Source of the DNA: Corynascus novoguineensis
Taxonomy: Eukaryota > Ascomycota > Sordariomycetes > Sordariales > Chaetomiaceae
Assembly: GCA_033296725.1 (NCBI GenBank)
Contig: MU857618.1
Span: 130,721-194,720, forward strand
Direction: 5' to 3'
DNA length: 64,000 bases
Positions within the stretch are counted from its first letter, which is position 1. The number at the start of each line of letters is the position of its first letter. Shown here one piece after another: positions 22,691 to 33,465 of this stretch. Both the position numbers and the translations under genes were made by a program. The notes beneath the pieces are model-generated. The model was not told the DNA's origin. It did not search any database and saw only the letters and a list, made by a program, of their open reading frames with translations.

Positions 22691-24823
22691 CTATTCCTTC
22701 TCGTAGAATCCCGGTCCCAACCCAAGGCTCTCACACTGTTTCCTTTCGCGGAACTCACTCATCCGCGAAGTAGGCCAATCTAGCAGCCTCAATTTCAACC
22801 CTCCTTTCTTTGTACTCGGCTCCCATCGATCCTCTTTCCGCTCGCGCTGCTGCGGCTGGTGCCCCCTGGCCTTCGCCCACGCCTCACTTGGATTCGGATC
22901 TCCCGTTCGGATGAACGCCGCAAAGCTGTCCAAAACACTCTGCTCAAATGCCAGGTCGCCCTCGTCCCGCATCGGCAGGCCCTGCCGATGCAGGTTGCCA
23001 AAGACGTAATAGAGCTCGCCCGAGTGGCAGCGCAGGTAGGGCTTGGACGGATCACCGGCGGGGTGAGACGCCGTGCGGGGCGGCTCGCACACGTCGGTGC
23101 CTGGCCAGCCCTGCGTCTGGTAGGTCCGGTCAAACTCGTAGTAGTAGATGCGATCGAGCCGGCCGTGCGAGAGGAGAGACGAGGCCGTCGCTTGGTCGAT
23201 GCACCGGAAGATGCCGTCGGTCGCGATACGAGAGGCGGTGGTATACAGGTCAAGGGTGGCATTGCCAGTTGGGTTGATTGGGAAGAGTTTTGCGGAGGGG
23301 AGTGGCAGGCCGACCGAGTCGAGGTAAGCAGTTTCGTTGGTTGCGGTGGGAAACGAGATGAAAGGTGCGCCGTCGTCACGGGTGATTCCCATCATGAGCT
23401 TGATAGGGAGCCGAGGTCCGGTCACCGGGAGTGAGGGGCTTGTCAGGTAGATGCCGTCAACGACAAGATAGCGGGCATCGCCAAACGAGGCGAGAGTGGA
23501 TGCCGGGATGGCACGGAGGCAGTCGGCTTGAGAGGCGGCAGCGGTACAGTTGGTCGCCGCTAGGATGGGCTTAGCGGCGACGTCGAATTCTTCGTCGATG
23601 GTGTAGTACTGAGAATAAGTTGTGCCGTAATTGATACCACCGAGGTTTGACAGCATGATGGCGCTCGAGAACTTGCCCGCAGCTTGGGGTGAGGCAATCA
23701 GCGCGCGTACCGAGCCAGCGCCCGCAGACTGGCCAAAGACGGTGATGCGATCCTTGTCTCCGCCAAAGTGGTGGATATTGTTGCGCACCCAATCCAGGGC
23801 GGTGATCTGATCAGCCAGGCCGTAGTTTCCGTTCGACTTTCCATCCTTGAGGGCGAGGAACCCAAAAGCTAGGAGCCGGTAGTTGATGGCCACCAACACC
23901 ATGTCGCCTCTAGAGACGATGTTGGCGCCGTCGAAAGTTGGGTCATGCGCGGTGCCGCCGGTAAAAGCGCCCCCGTGAATCCACACTCCGACGGGACGGA
24001 GCTTCTTCTTTTGGGGCGGAGAATTGGGGTTCGGAAGATAAGGGGTCCAGATGTTCAGGAATAGACAGTCTTCGCTGCCGCCGCCCGACTGGACACATTG
24101 CGAACCATACGACAGTGCAGACGCCGCCTCGCCGGAACCCTTGAACAGGGTGGGATAGGTAAATCTCTGCGGCTGCGGCGCATAGCGAATACCTAGGAAG
24201 CGAAATGATAGGCGGTCACGGAATCTGTGGATGCTGGTCAGGTAAGAGTCCCTCACTCTCGCCGCATCCAACTTACCCAATGATTGTCTGATTGTTGACG
24301 TTCAAGCTGATCTGCCACCTAGAGCTCGTGTCCTGAGCGCTCTGGTTCGAAAACGGCGCAGTGTTTGTGCATAAACCCGCGAACCGTGAATGCCCGGCCG
24401 GGTTCACAGTCTGGAGACGGCCAGCGATGTCCACGGCAGCGGGACCAGAACCACGAACCCAGAATTTGGACGACGCATCTGCCGTTCCGTCATACTTCAG
24501 ATACTCGGCAAACGGCAGGACTGAAGTTTCTCTCTCCTTATCCTTCCCACTTCCCTTGCCGGGCCGCCACAGCTGCTCGCCCAACTTGCTACACACGTTC
24601 AAGACATCGTGGAACGGACGGGCGTCGGTGATGATCACGGCGGTGCCCGCATCAGGACTGGATGCTCCTATGAAAGAATCAGCACAGTGAATGAGAGCAA
24701 ATATGCATTGTCCATACCCCGGAGATCATTCTTGGTCAAGATGGTCAGGCTGGTGTCCAATTTTTTGAGGGACTCGCCCACCGCGAGACCGATAAGGGCC
24801 AGCGTCAACCCAACAAACTGCAT
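22691..24823 (-). CDS. secreted carboxylesterase/type-B lipase family protein
   Basis: Three exons on the minus strand, 24823-24718, 24667-24277 and 24224-22691, encode 676 residues; introns of 50 and 52 nt keep frame. A signal peptide (QFVGLTLALIGLAVG) starts the protein. The alpha/beta-hydrolase core has the type-B signatures EDCLFLNIW, the oxyanion HGGAF near 251, and the nucleophile elbow GQSAGAGS near 330. The catalytic His is likely in RCHSGELYYVFG near 566. About 130 residues between leader and hydrolase core are family-specific and contain several Cys. The protein probably acts outside the cell or at the wall on carboxylic esters; the substrate cannot be read from sequence. It sits 0.8 kb downstream of the HeLo gene on the same strand, with no sign of co-regulation. 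Confidence 0.9.
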
Positions 24824-25589
24824 CTTGAAGGAGAGAACCTAGAGGCAACGGAGACGGGGGTAAACACCCTTCCGGAAGACGCGGTGAACCAGAGATCTGG
24901 AGGCGGGTCTGAATATGTAGGTGCCCATTCTTGCGGACGTGGTGGAGATGCATCCGCTTCCCTGTTCCTGACGACATTGCAACCTTCCTGTGCGCTTCTG
25001 CCGTCTTTTCCGTTTTGGTATTCGGTTGCGGCTGGCGGTACTGTGTTTCCGAGATTGGAGCCAGACCGCCTTGCAGCGGGTGCAGATTTTCCGCGACTGC
25101 GATCTCCCGTCCCGAGTGGACTCTCGGCCTCTGGGCTGTGCCCCACGGCATCATCGGGCTTATCGGAGGAGTCTAAGGTAACTCGAGCTAAGCTTTCTCA
25201 ACCCAGTAGAGGTCATGTGGCGTGAGTGACATCGTGGGTGCGGTTGAATAGGCTAAATGGAGGATCTGGCTTCAGCGATGAAATTGGCGGAAGCTAAGCA
25301 GCTAAGCTTGTCAGTGAGATGAGGTACATAGAACCAACGTGACTGTTCTCGAAACGTCTGCAAAAGCGCGATCTCAAATGGTTCCGCCCAGCCGATGCCG
25401 CGTTGGAGGCCAAATCATGATCCCGGTCTCTGGAAAAGGCGGGCCCCCGGAGCGGGGATGACAGTGCGGGGTGTGTGTGGTTCTGTTTCCCGTCTGAGGA
25501 GCCGTGTTCCTGGTTGAAGGACCTCAAGTGAGCTTATGAGGCTGAGTGTCTGACGCGAAGGGCTCGCGGGCAAGCGGAAGTCTGTGTGC
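24824..25589. other. intergenic, no gene
   Basis: This spacer between two minus-strand genes holds the carboxylesterase promoter and the 3' UTR of the HeLo gene. Overlapping open frames on both strands lack domains. Confidence 0.6.
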
Positions 25590-27512
25590 TCAAATCCGGA
25601 CATCTCCGAGAGGCTTGACCACATCCTCGTGGAGGACCATAGACAGCCGGGCAGCCACAGCATCGCTAGTCTCGTCGTCGCCCTCGGACAAACCCAGCTC
25701 TTTCCCTCCTGTTATACACTTCCGTGTGGCGGTCTCGTAGACGGCGCCCATGGAAGCACCCAACTCAGCGATCTGCTCCTCAGACAACAGGCTCTCGCGG
25801 ATCTTGAGGGTGACGGATGGTCGCCCTCTAGCGGCGTTCATATCAATGCCAAGGACTTGTTCGACGGTGGTCCAATGCGCAATCTCGACCAGGAGCACCC
25901 CCAGGCTATAGATGTCGAAGCTCTTCTTGAACCGCTCGCGGTCCTCTGGGTTTGTGGATTGCGCGAGCGGATGTCTGTAGAGGTTGTACTCGGTCTCACC
26001 CGGATTCGGAATCTCCGTCATCTCGTCTGCCCGGGCCGGCCTGGAAAAGTCGAACCCGGAAAGGTAGGGTTTTGAGTAGTCGACCTGGCCATCGGTAGTG
26101 CGGAAAAAGATGATGTTTTCGCTTCGCAGACCCTTGTGCAACCAATTCACTGCGTGAAGATACAGCAGGCAGTTGCTGATGGCATGCGCGAGCCTGACTC
26201 GGTCTGTGACACGCGGCTTGCGGGACGTCTGCAGCAGCTCGCGGAGCGAAATGGGCGGAAGGGAAGTGTGAAGACCGTCGTCGAGGGGTCTTTCAAACAC
26301 GAGGCCGAGGCGCATGTTGAGGATGTCCTCTTCTTCATCCTCGACCCCGCCAGCGCTCGCCTTGTCGAAGAAGCCTAGACAGTGAGGCGTTCTGAAGGCC
26401 TCGGGTTTTGGGGAGTGGTTCAAGAGGGCTGCCAGTTTGCGGACCCGTTCACAGATGACAGTCTTGGGCGGCGAGAGATCGCCCGGCCTCTGGCGATCGT
26501 AGTCCTTCCACTCAACCCAGACCCTCTTCCTCTTGCCGTCGGGGAGATGGAGCGTAGCTTCACACCTTGGCAGATCAGACTCCAACGCAGCGGGGTTAAG
26601 GTCGACCATGGAGCGGTCGAGTAGAAGATGCTTCTGCTGGTCCGGGGTCCCCAGCTCCAAGCACATTGCGGTGGCCTCGTCCCAGGGGGTCTTCTTGCTG
26701 GATTCGATCGATTCGTTGAATGCCTTGAACTTGGCGAGCTGGGCCAGCAGCTGAAGGCTGTCGGCGTTGGCGCGTTTTTGGGCCAGCGACATCTGCGTTG
26801 CTGGCAGAGGCGAGGCGGCCTCGAGCTTTACGTTAAGGGCCATGACGAGGCGGGACAAGTCGGTGATCTTGTGGTGAAGCTGCAGTACGCCGCGGTTGGT
26901 GTCTTGGACAGTGTAGTGAATCTCAACCTGCATCCTGGCGTCCAGAATGTTTGTCATGCTGTCGTTAAGGGTGGAGAACCTGGCGAGAAGGAGTTCGAAG
27001 GCAGCCTTGTCGAATGACACCCAGCGCAGACGCTGTGCGGCTTCCTGTGAGGTCGCCCTGAGGCTCTGCATGGCCTTTTTGATGAAATCCCTCCGGCGCA
27101 GAGGAAGAGGGAAGTTGGCGCCAGCAGCATCCTTTTCGGGATGCACCAAAACATCGTCCTGGTCGGGGGCCGGCTGGAGGCGCTTATTGCGGGTCTGATG
27201 CTCCTTGAACTCCTTGAACAGACATTCTACCTGAACGAGCAGATCGAGGACAACCTGGCGGTGGAGGACGAAAGTGTTGGACTCGAGGACTTTCTGTCTG
27301 TTCTTGGCGTCCAGGTCAAGGAGGCCCGAAGTCTCGCTCCATGCAAACAGGCGCTGCTGCTCCATGCGCAGGCGCAAATTCAGGTATTTGCAGTCATCGG
27401 GGAAGTTGGCTGCCGTCACGAGCAGTTGAATGCCCTGCACGCAGCTCGTGTAGACCTGCAGTCCGATTGACGCGACGCCGATGGCGAGGCCGGCAAGCGA
27501 TACTGGATCCAT
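25590..27512 (-). CDS. HeLo-domain protein with C-terminal pseudokinase
   Basis: A single uninterrupted exon of 640 residues. The chosen ATG (27512) begins the typical HeLo N-terminus MDPVSLAGLAIGVASIG; an upstream in-frame extension has no ATG. Residues 1-210 match the prion-inhibition/HeLo fold (amphipathic first helix, FPDDCKYLNLRLRMEQQRL), followed by helical linker sequence to about 300. Residues about 315-625 are kinase-like. There is a beta-3-like VWVEWKDY with Lys 336. The catalytic loop reads HKGLRSEN (459-466), so the usual HRD Asp is Gly and the Lys is Arg. The DFG site reads SGFDF (485-489), without the metal-binding Asp. The helix-F region SFDIYSLGVLLVEI is kept. It is therefore predicted to be catalytically dead. 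HeLo domains are membrane-active cell-death modules in fungi, so a role in incompatibility or defence-type death is inferred. Confidence 0.88.
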   Translation of the reverse strand: MDPVSLAGLAIGVASIGLQVYTSCVQGIQLLVTAANFPDDCKYLNLRLRMEQQRLFAWSETSGLLDLDAKNRQKVLESNTFVLHRQVVLDLLVQVECLFKEFKEHQTRNKRLQPAPDQDDVLVHPEKDAAGANFPLPLRRRDFIKKAMQSLRATSQEAAQRLRWVSFDKAAFELLLARFSTLNDSMTNILDARMQVEIHYTVQDTNRGVLQLHHKITDLSRLVMALNVKLEAASPLPATQMSLAQKRANADSLQLLAQLAKFKAFNESIESSKKTPWDEATAMCLELGTPDQQKHLLLDRSMVDLNPAALESDLPRCEATLHLPDGKRKRVWVEWKDYDRQRPGDLSPPKTVICERVRKLAALLNHSPKPEAFRTPHCLGFFDKASAGGVEDEEEDILNMRLGLVFERPLDDGLHTSLPPISLRELLQTSRKPRVTDRVRLAHAISNCLLYLHAVNWLHKGLRSENIIFFRTTDGQVDYSKPYLSGFDFSRPARADEMTEIPNPGETEYNLYRHPLAQSTNPEDRERFKKSFDIYSLGVLLVEIAHWTTVEQVLGIDMNAARGRPSVTLKIRESLLSEEQIAELGASMGAVYETATRKCITGGKELGLSEGDDETSDAVAARLSMVLHEDVVKPLGDVRI

Positions 27513-29314
27513 CACGAGGTGCCGCGTGTCGTTGTCTAGCCGGGCGTGTATTGGAATCAAGGGTAAAATTGCTGATGAGCCTAGTGGTGAGAACGATCTT
27601 GACCGTGTTTATTGATGGCGGAAGATGGAGGGGCATACCGGCGAGCAGGCCCTAACCCTCCGGATCGCCAACCGTCCCACATCTCTTCAGACGCCATTGA
27701 AGAGGAAAATGTACCCTACAAGCAGGAAATTCAAGCATATATAGCGCAGCCGCTATTCAACTAGGTCCCAACTATACTCCCTTCTTACCAGGTATGTCAT
27801 TCTTGGTCTTGGATCGGAAATCGGGAGAAGGATGAGAGGGAAACCAGACAAGAAAGGGGGTGGAGGAGAAACAGGAATTCTGCCAACCTGAAAGGTCGAA
27901 GAATCGGGAAGGCACACATCAGGCTTAATATTAATACACTCAACGGTCCTGTTTATTGCTCTCTCAGCGCCTGAGAAGGCGCTTTCCCTACTTGAGAAGA
28001 CTTGCCCAACGTTCTGGGCTCTCTTCCTTTCGCTTCCAAGTTCCAAATTCTTTTCCTTCGTATAAAACATCATTACACAAAATCCGTGCGGCGAGCCCTG
28101 GAAGTCGAAATGAAACAATTCGTTGAATCGGCAATCTGCAACGGTACGGATTAGTGTCTGCGAGCTAGCGTAACTGTGTATGTACCTATACACTGCTCTG
28201 GAACTGCTGTACTTGGACCACTGCTCCCACTTCTCGCGCAAGCGACCGTTGGCGAACGGGCTCGCTCCGCGTCCGCCACAGCGTTGCATTCCCGCCGTTT
28301 GAGCGCCAAGGGGCTCTCCAGCACCAATCAGCGACCCCAACCCAAGAGTTTCAGCTGCAACTGGCCTGCCATGGTTCTGCCACCCATCATTGTGAGGGAC
28401 AAATTTAACAAAAAGAGTGTGGTAAGGTTGTGCTCGGCTTCCCACCCCGAAACGGGACTCCGCAGTGGCCTATTTTCTTGGAGTGGACACTAACTAAACT
28501 GTACTGGCAGTCTCTATCCGGGATGGGTGCTCCTTTTTTATGTCGCGAACCGCACGGTACACTATGAAGAGGAGGCAGTCTCTCCCCACATTGGAAGCTC
28601 CAATCATTTATTCCGAACCGCGCACCGTTCCCTGCTTGGACACCACAATCGCGGGGAATTTGAAACGGTCAGTGGCCACATGAGAACGAAGGGTGAAGCA
28701 AGTCAATAATAGAAAAACACATGGACAAATGTTGAGCATGGAGACGGGCCTATCCGACAAAGTACAGTAGGACGTTGAATATTTTAGGTTTTGTCCCGTG
28801 TACTGGATGTACAGGTACAGGACCCCCTTGGTTAACGCCCGCTACAACCGTGCCGATCCCTGCATATTCGAGTTTGGGTTAGGGGGAGGCGGCGCGGGAG
28901 GGAGGGCCAGGCTGGGCGAGAAGTCGAAGCCAGATGCGGAGAGAAACTGACGCTCGTCAGGTTGTGGCCTCCGCCCGTTCATCCCAAATCACTCCTTGCA
29001 GAAACTATCCGACGCAGAGAGCCCCAAGGGACCAGTTCCAGACCGGACTGCGGGGAAGACCCGAAAAGAGGCGAAAAAAGGCGAGCAACGGTTTCCGCCA
29101 CGGGTTGGTGAACAATTGGCCTGGCCAAGATCTCCATGGTTTGTGTGCCCCCGGGGGCCCGCCTCTCCACGAGCTTCGCTGCAACCCCCGTCGTGATCCG
29201 TCCTCTTATCCAACCCATCTTCCCATTCCCGCACACCTTTCGAAACGCGTCGGTCGGTCAAGCACGCGCGCCTTAACTGCCATCGTCAGATCTGACCTGA
29301 TCTGGTACCGGACC
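27513..29314. other. divergent intergenic region, no gene
   Basis: About 1.8 kb separates the HeLo-pseudokinase gene (-) from the Zn2Cys6 regulator (+). The longest frame (27753-28445, -) has no domain and runs antisense to nothing recognisable. The region should contain both promoters. No repeat is apparent. Confidence 0.55.
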
Positions 29315-31702
29315 ATGGATCCTTACGCGACAGCGGGCGGCGCCCCACAGCTGACGACCGTCTCTTCCAATGATTCCGCGACCAGCTCGCCGTCGGTGTC
29401 CACGGGAACGGCGACCTCGTCAACCACCCCGATTTTTTCGGCGACCACTGAGCCACAGCCTGCCGCACCCGCCTCGGTTCCCGCAGCCTGTCTCGCCTGT
29501 GTATGTGCTATAGCTTCCCCGTGTTTTCGTTTCCTTAGTGTTACCCCCTTGATTTGACCCTCGTTGTTATTTTTATCTTTTTTATCGATTTTTCTGCGCG
29601 TGATGGGCGTGCTGATCAATTTCTGTCTGACACTCCACTACAGCGCGGCAAGCATCTCAAATGCGATGGGAACACCCCTTGTTCGCGCTGCACTAGCTCC
29701 AACACCGAGTGCCTCTATGTGCCCTCTCGCCGTGGCTACAAGGGCCCGAGAAGGGGTACGGCCCATAATCCGAACAAGCGCCATGCATCATCTTCCCCGC
29801 CTTACCCGGGTACCGAAGGGGACTGTCCCATGTTGCTGGGACACGGGGCCGTCAACGTGAACCTCACCGCGTCTGGTCTCGCTGGCTTCAACCCGGGCAT
29901 CGTGCTTCCGGACCAGTCTCCGGGCTCTTATACGGCCGCGTCCCCCCTGAGCAGCGTCCCTCTGTACAGAAACCCGTTCGCCCCGGCCATGGATCCCAAC
30001 GCTCTGGCTTTGACGACTGCCACGCCGGCCGCCCCTCCGGTTCAGGCGCCACCGCCCACGCTGGAGCAGCGCTGCTTCGATGCCTTCTACCACTTCTTCC
30101 ACGCCGGCCACCCCTTTGTGTTGCCCAAGGAGTACTTCCTCCGCATGCTCAAAGATGGCTCCGCCCCCAACCTGAACGTGGTCCTAGCCGCCATGCGGTA
30201 CATCGGCTCGCTCTATGTCGACGCCGGACCCGCCAGAGCCTCCTACCTTGATGAGGCCATCCGGCTGTGCTACCAGCCCGGCACAACCAAGGATGGCTAT
30301 CTGATCCAAGCCCTGCTGCTCATCATCATCGGGCTGGACGGTCAGTGCAACCAACCGAGGGCCCGGGAGCTGCTTGCCGACTGCGAGCACTTTGCCATCG
30401 AGATTGACCTCAACAAGCGCGACTTTGCCGCCATCCACGGCCGCGGCAACCCCGTGCTTGAGGAGAGCTGGCGGCGGACCTGGTGGGATTTGTACGTCTG
30501 CGACGGCATGATTGCCGGCGTTCACCGCGTGACCAAGTTTCTGTTGTTCGACATCCAGGCTGACGTGGGCCTGCCATGTGAGGAGCAGCAGTACCTCACA
30601 GGCGTAAGTACATGCATAGCCTACATTCTAAAAAAAAAAAACCAAATGGCTGACGAGTTTTCCAGCGGATTCCCCAAACCCTCTACATGGAGGACTTTGA
30701 CGACCAGGGCTTCTCGGACGAGGACCGCGAGTTCTCATCTTTCACTTACCGCATCGCCGCGGCTCGGAACCTGGGCCGGATGATGCGCATGCCGCCCGTC
30801 ATGTTCCCCGACGACGCCACCGTCGACCGCGTACAGTCGCTCCTGACCAACTGGAGGATACACTTGCCGGACAGCAAGCGCGACGACCTCAACAAAAGCT
30901 GCACCCTAGACGAGATGATGTTTCAGGCTCACTTTATCACGCATGCGTATGTCTCTGTTCCCCTGATTTCGCTCTTTTTTTCCCACCTTTTTTTTCTTCA
31001 ATCCTGTCTTTTCTTCTTTTCTTTTCTTTTTTCATGTTTCTTTTTTCATGTTTCTTTTTTCATGTTTCTTTTTTCATGTTCTTTTTCTTCTTTCTTTTTT
31101 CCTTATTTATGTTTCTAGATGACAAGCTAACATGCATACCAAGCTGCACGATCATGCTGCACCAGCCGCTCTCGCAGCTGGACACAAGACCGGTGCAGGC
31201 CGTCAACTCGTGCGCACCGCACCGACCAGTGCCGTCGGGTGACGGATTCAACGCGCACACGCGGCACACGCTGACGGCGGCGTCTGAGATCTCGCAGATG
31301 ATCACGCAGGCGGTGCCTGTGACGCAGCACACGCACTTCTTCACGTGCGTGGTAACACTGTCGTCAATCGTGCACCTGTCGCGGTGGGCGCTCTACTTTG
31401 TCGATGATGAGGACCACCTGCGGCAGCAAATTAGGCTCAACATTGGAGCTCTCCGAAAGCTCAGTCGCGTTTGGAAGGCGGCCGACACTGCATGGGGCCA
31501 AGTCCGCGGCGTCGCCCAGGATATCTACCGCGAGAAGAAGGCCCAGCAGATCAGCCCGGCCTTCTGGGTCGGCTTTACGCAGGAGCAGATGATGAGCAGC
31601 ATCAGCGCCGACGAGAACATTATGAACGAGTTCCAAACCGTCGCCAACGGCGGTGCCACTGCAGCTGTCGGCGGCGTTATGGGGAGGGTCAGTCAGGGGT
31701 AA
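29315..31702 (+). CDS. Zn2Cys6 (fungal C6) transcription factor
   Basis: Four exons, 29315-29500, 29644-30603, 30666-30946 and 31144-31702, encode 661 residues. The binuclear zinc cluster Cys59, 62, 69, 75, 78, 85 (C-x2-C-x6-C-x5-C-x2-C-x6-C) is split by intron 1 just after the second Cys, a placement often seen in this family. The central and C-terminal part fits the fungal-specific regulatory domain, with LEESWRRTWWDLYVCDG near 280-300 as its typical core. A Pro/Ala-rich linker connects the two. Intron 3 (197 nt) carries a 14-bp tandem repeat. This is a nuclear DNA-binding regulator whose target genes are unknown. The ABC transporter 1.8 kb downstream and the HeLo gene upstream are neighbours but not shown to be targets. 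Confidence 0.9.
31030..31085 (+). repeat. 14-bp minisatellite inside intron 3 of the Zn2Cys6 gene
   Basis: About four copies of a TTTCATGTTTCTTT-like unit lie in tandem between the donor at 30947 and the acceptor ending at 31143. The flanking intron sequence is also strongly T-rich. Confidence 0.85.
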
Positions 31703-33465
31703 AGAAAAAGATCCCTAGAGCATCCCTACAAGGGTGTTTGACGCCGCCGAGGTTGTCTGTATGTTTGTTGCGCAAGTCTTTTGAAAAAAAAAATAGGGTC
31801 GGTTTTGGATTGCCTAGGTAATAATGGGGTTGGAATACCTCTGAGCTGCGGCAGGTAGTACCGCGCTCGAGGAAAAGGAGTTTGGCAATGCGTTTTGCAA
31901 TATTTTTTTTCGTCCGAGTTGGAATTGGATAGGACTTACGGGGGATTGTATTTTGGAGGATGTTTCCTGGCCAGTAATATTTTTCCTGTAACGACGGAGC
32001 TTACCCCCGTTGGAATTGTGGAAAGGAACCATGTCTAGCTGCATTTTGCTCACATAGCACCCACGGCTGGCAGATGTGCCTGTGTGCGCTGTCTGGCATC
32101 CTCAAACCTTGGCTGTATGGTCAGGGCACACTCTCCTTCTCCTATGTACGTCGCTTGGTCTAAGTCGCCGTCTATCTCAAATGGGTACTTGACTCCGGGG
32201 ATTGGAGTCTCATCCGGGGGCATGTTCGCCGAAGGAACCGCCGAGCAGAGGAAGCTAAGGGGCTGAATTCGATGCTGGGAGGAGTGAGGTGTGGCTCGAT
32301 CAGGTCCTCACCGCTGGACGCGTTTTTCCAGGGATCCAAAGGCTTGGGTGAGGGGACCAGGATCACGAGCGGGGATAGTTCGCCGAAGACGAGGGCGTTG
32401 CAGGCGTATATAGAAAGTGTGGGAAGAAGCCGGTATTGGTTCCCATGTCATGCAGCTGCTATGCGGGGACTACTTAGCCCTATGTTTCAGCTCGGGCGCA
32501 GATCCCGATCAGAGGGGCAGGGGAGGGCGAGGAGGGAATGGACGCCGGGTATTCCGGCAACCTGAGGATCTCCGGATACCATTACGAGATGCAAGTTAAC
32601 CCGGCGGCTTGCAACCCTATTCTCATCCCTCTCCACCACCCACCCACCATTTCGGAGTGGTGCACGGTCGAAGTCGGCGAGCTCACCCAACGCCCTGCAC
32701 ACCTTGCGAGACTACCTCGTTTATGTATGCGCATGTATACATAAGCATTACAACCTTCGTGCACTACGCGTACCCCGCCGTAAGCGGGCTCTCAGCCTCC
32801 AGCACGGTGGCAGATGCAACGCTGCGTCCGTCTGACATGCAAGCGTCGCCGACTGCCGGGGTGGTATTTGGCTTAGGGATTGCCCGCCATTGGTCACGCA
32901 GTTCCAGCAACCTGGGCAACTTCTACGCTCATCCGGAACGCCTTCTAAAAAGGTATCCCCAGTACACAATAAGTAGTACTGGTCCAGATGCGGAAACCTT
33001 GGGGTGATGCCCGGCGGTGCCCGGTGACTGTGGCTTGACTTATACACAGCATCTCGGGATTTGAGTTGGTTCTTGCTATCGCCGTCCCTTGGTGTTCACA
33101 CGTGGGACGGAGATGCCGATGCCTTGGGTCAACACGAGACCGGGCACCTCGGGCAACAGGGCTGCTCGTTCGAAGAACAGCAGAATCTTGATTCGTCAAA
33201 CATAAACTCAGCCGTGCCGCATGAGGCAAGGGAGCTGTTGATTCGGGGTCGTGACGCTTCGCTTGAGGCATGGACGTATACCACAAGTAGCTGCGGTCCC
33301 CAAACCGTAAGATTCAACGACATGAGATTTTCGGGGAGGTAAGATACATAAGGTAGACGAGCTATCCTGCCCGTCTGGGCTCTGGCCTGTGTATGAACTA
33401 GAGATTGCCTCGTCTGCTCTTGTCCGGTTCGACACTCTAATTTTACCCTGCATTGTAACCCTAAA
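31703..33465. other. intergenic, no gene
   Basis: About 1.8 kb with only short overlapping frames on both strands and no domain. It presumably holds the regulator's 3' UTR and the ABC transporter promoter. Confidence 0.55.

Noticed and set aside
27753..28445. 230-residue minus-strand frame between the HeLo and Zn2Cys6 genes
   Set aside because: No recognisable motif, no good start context, and no adjoining exon; treated as a chance frame in an intergenic region.
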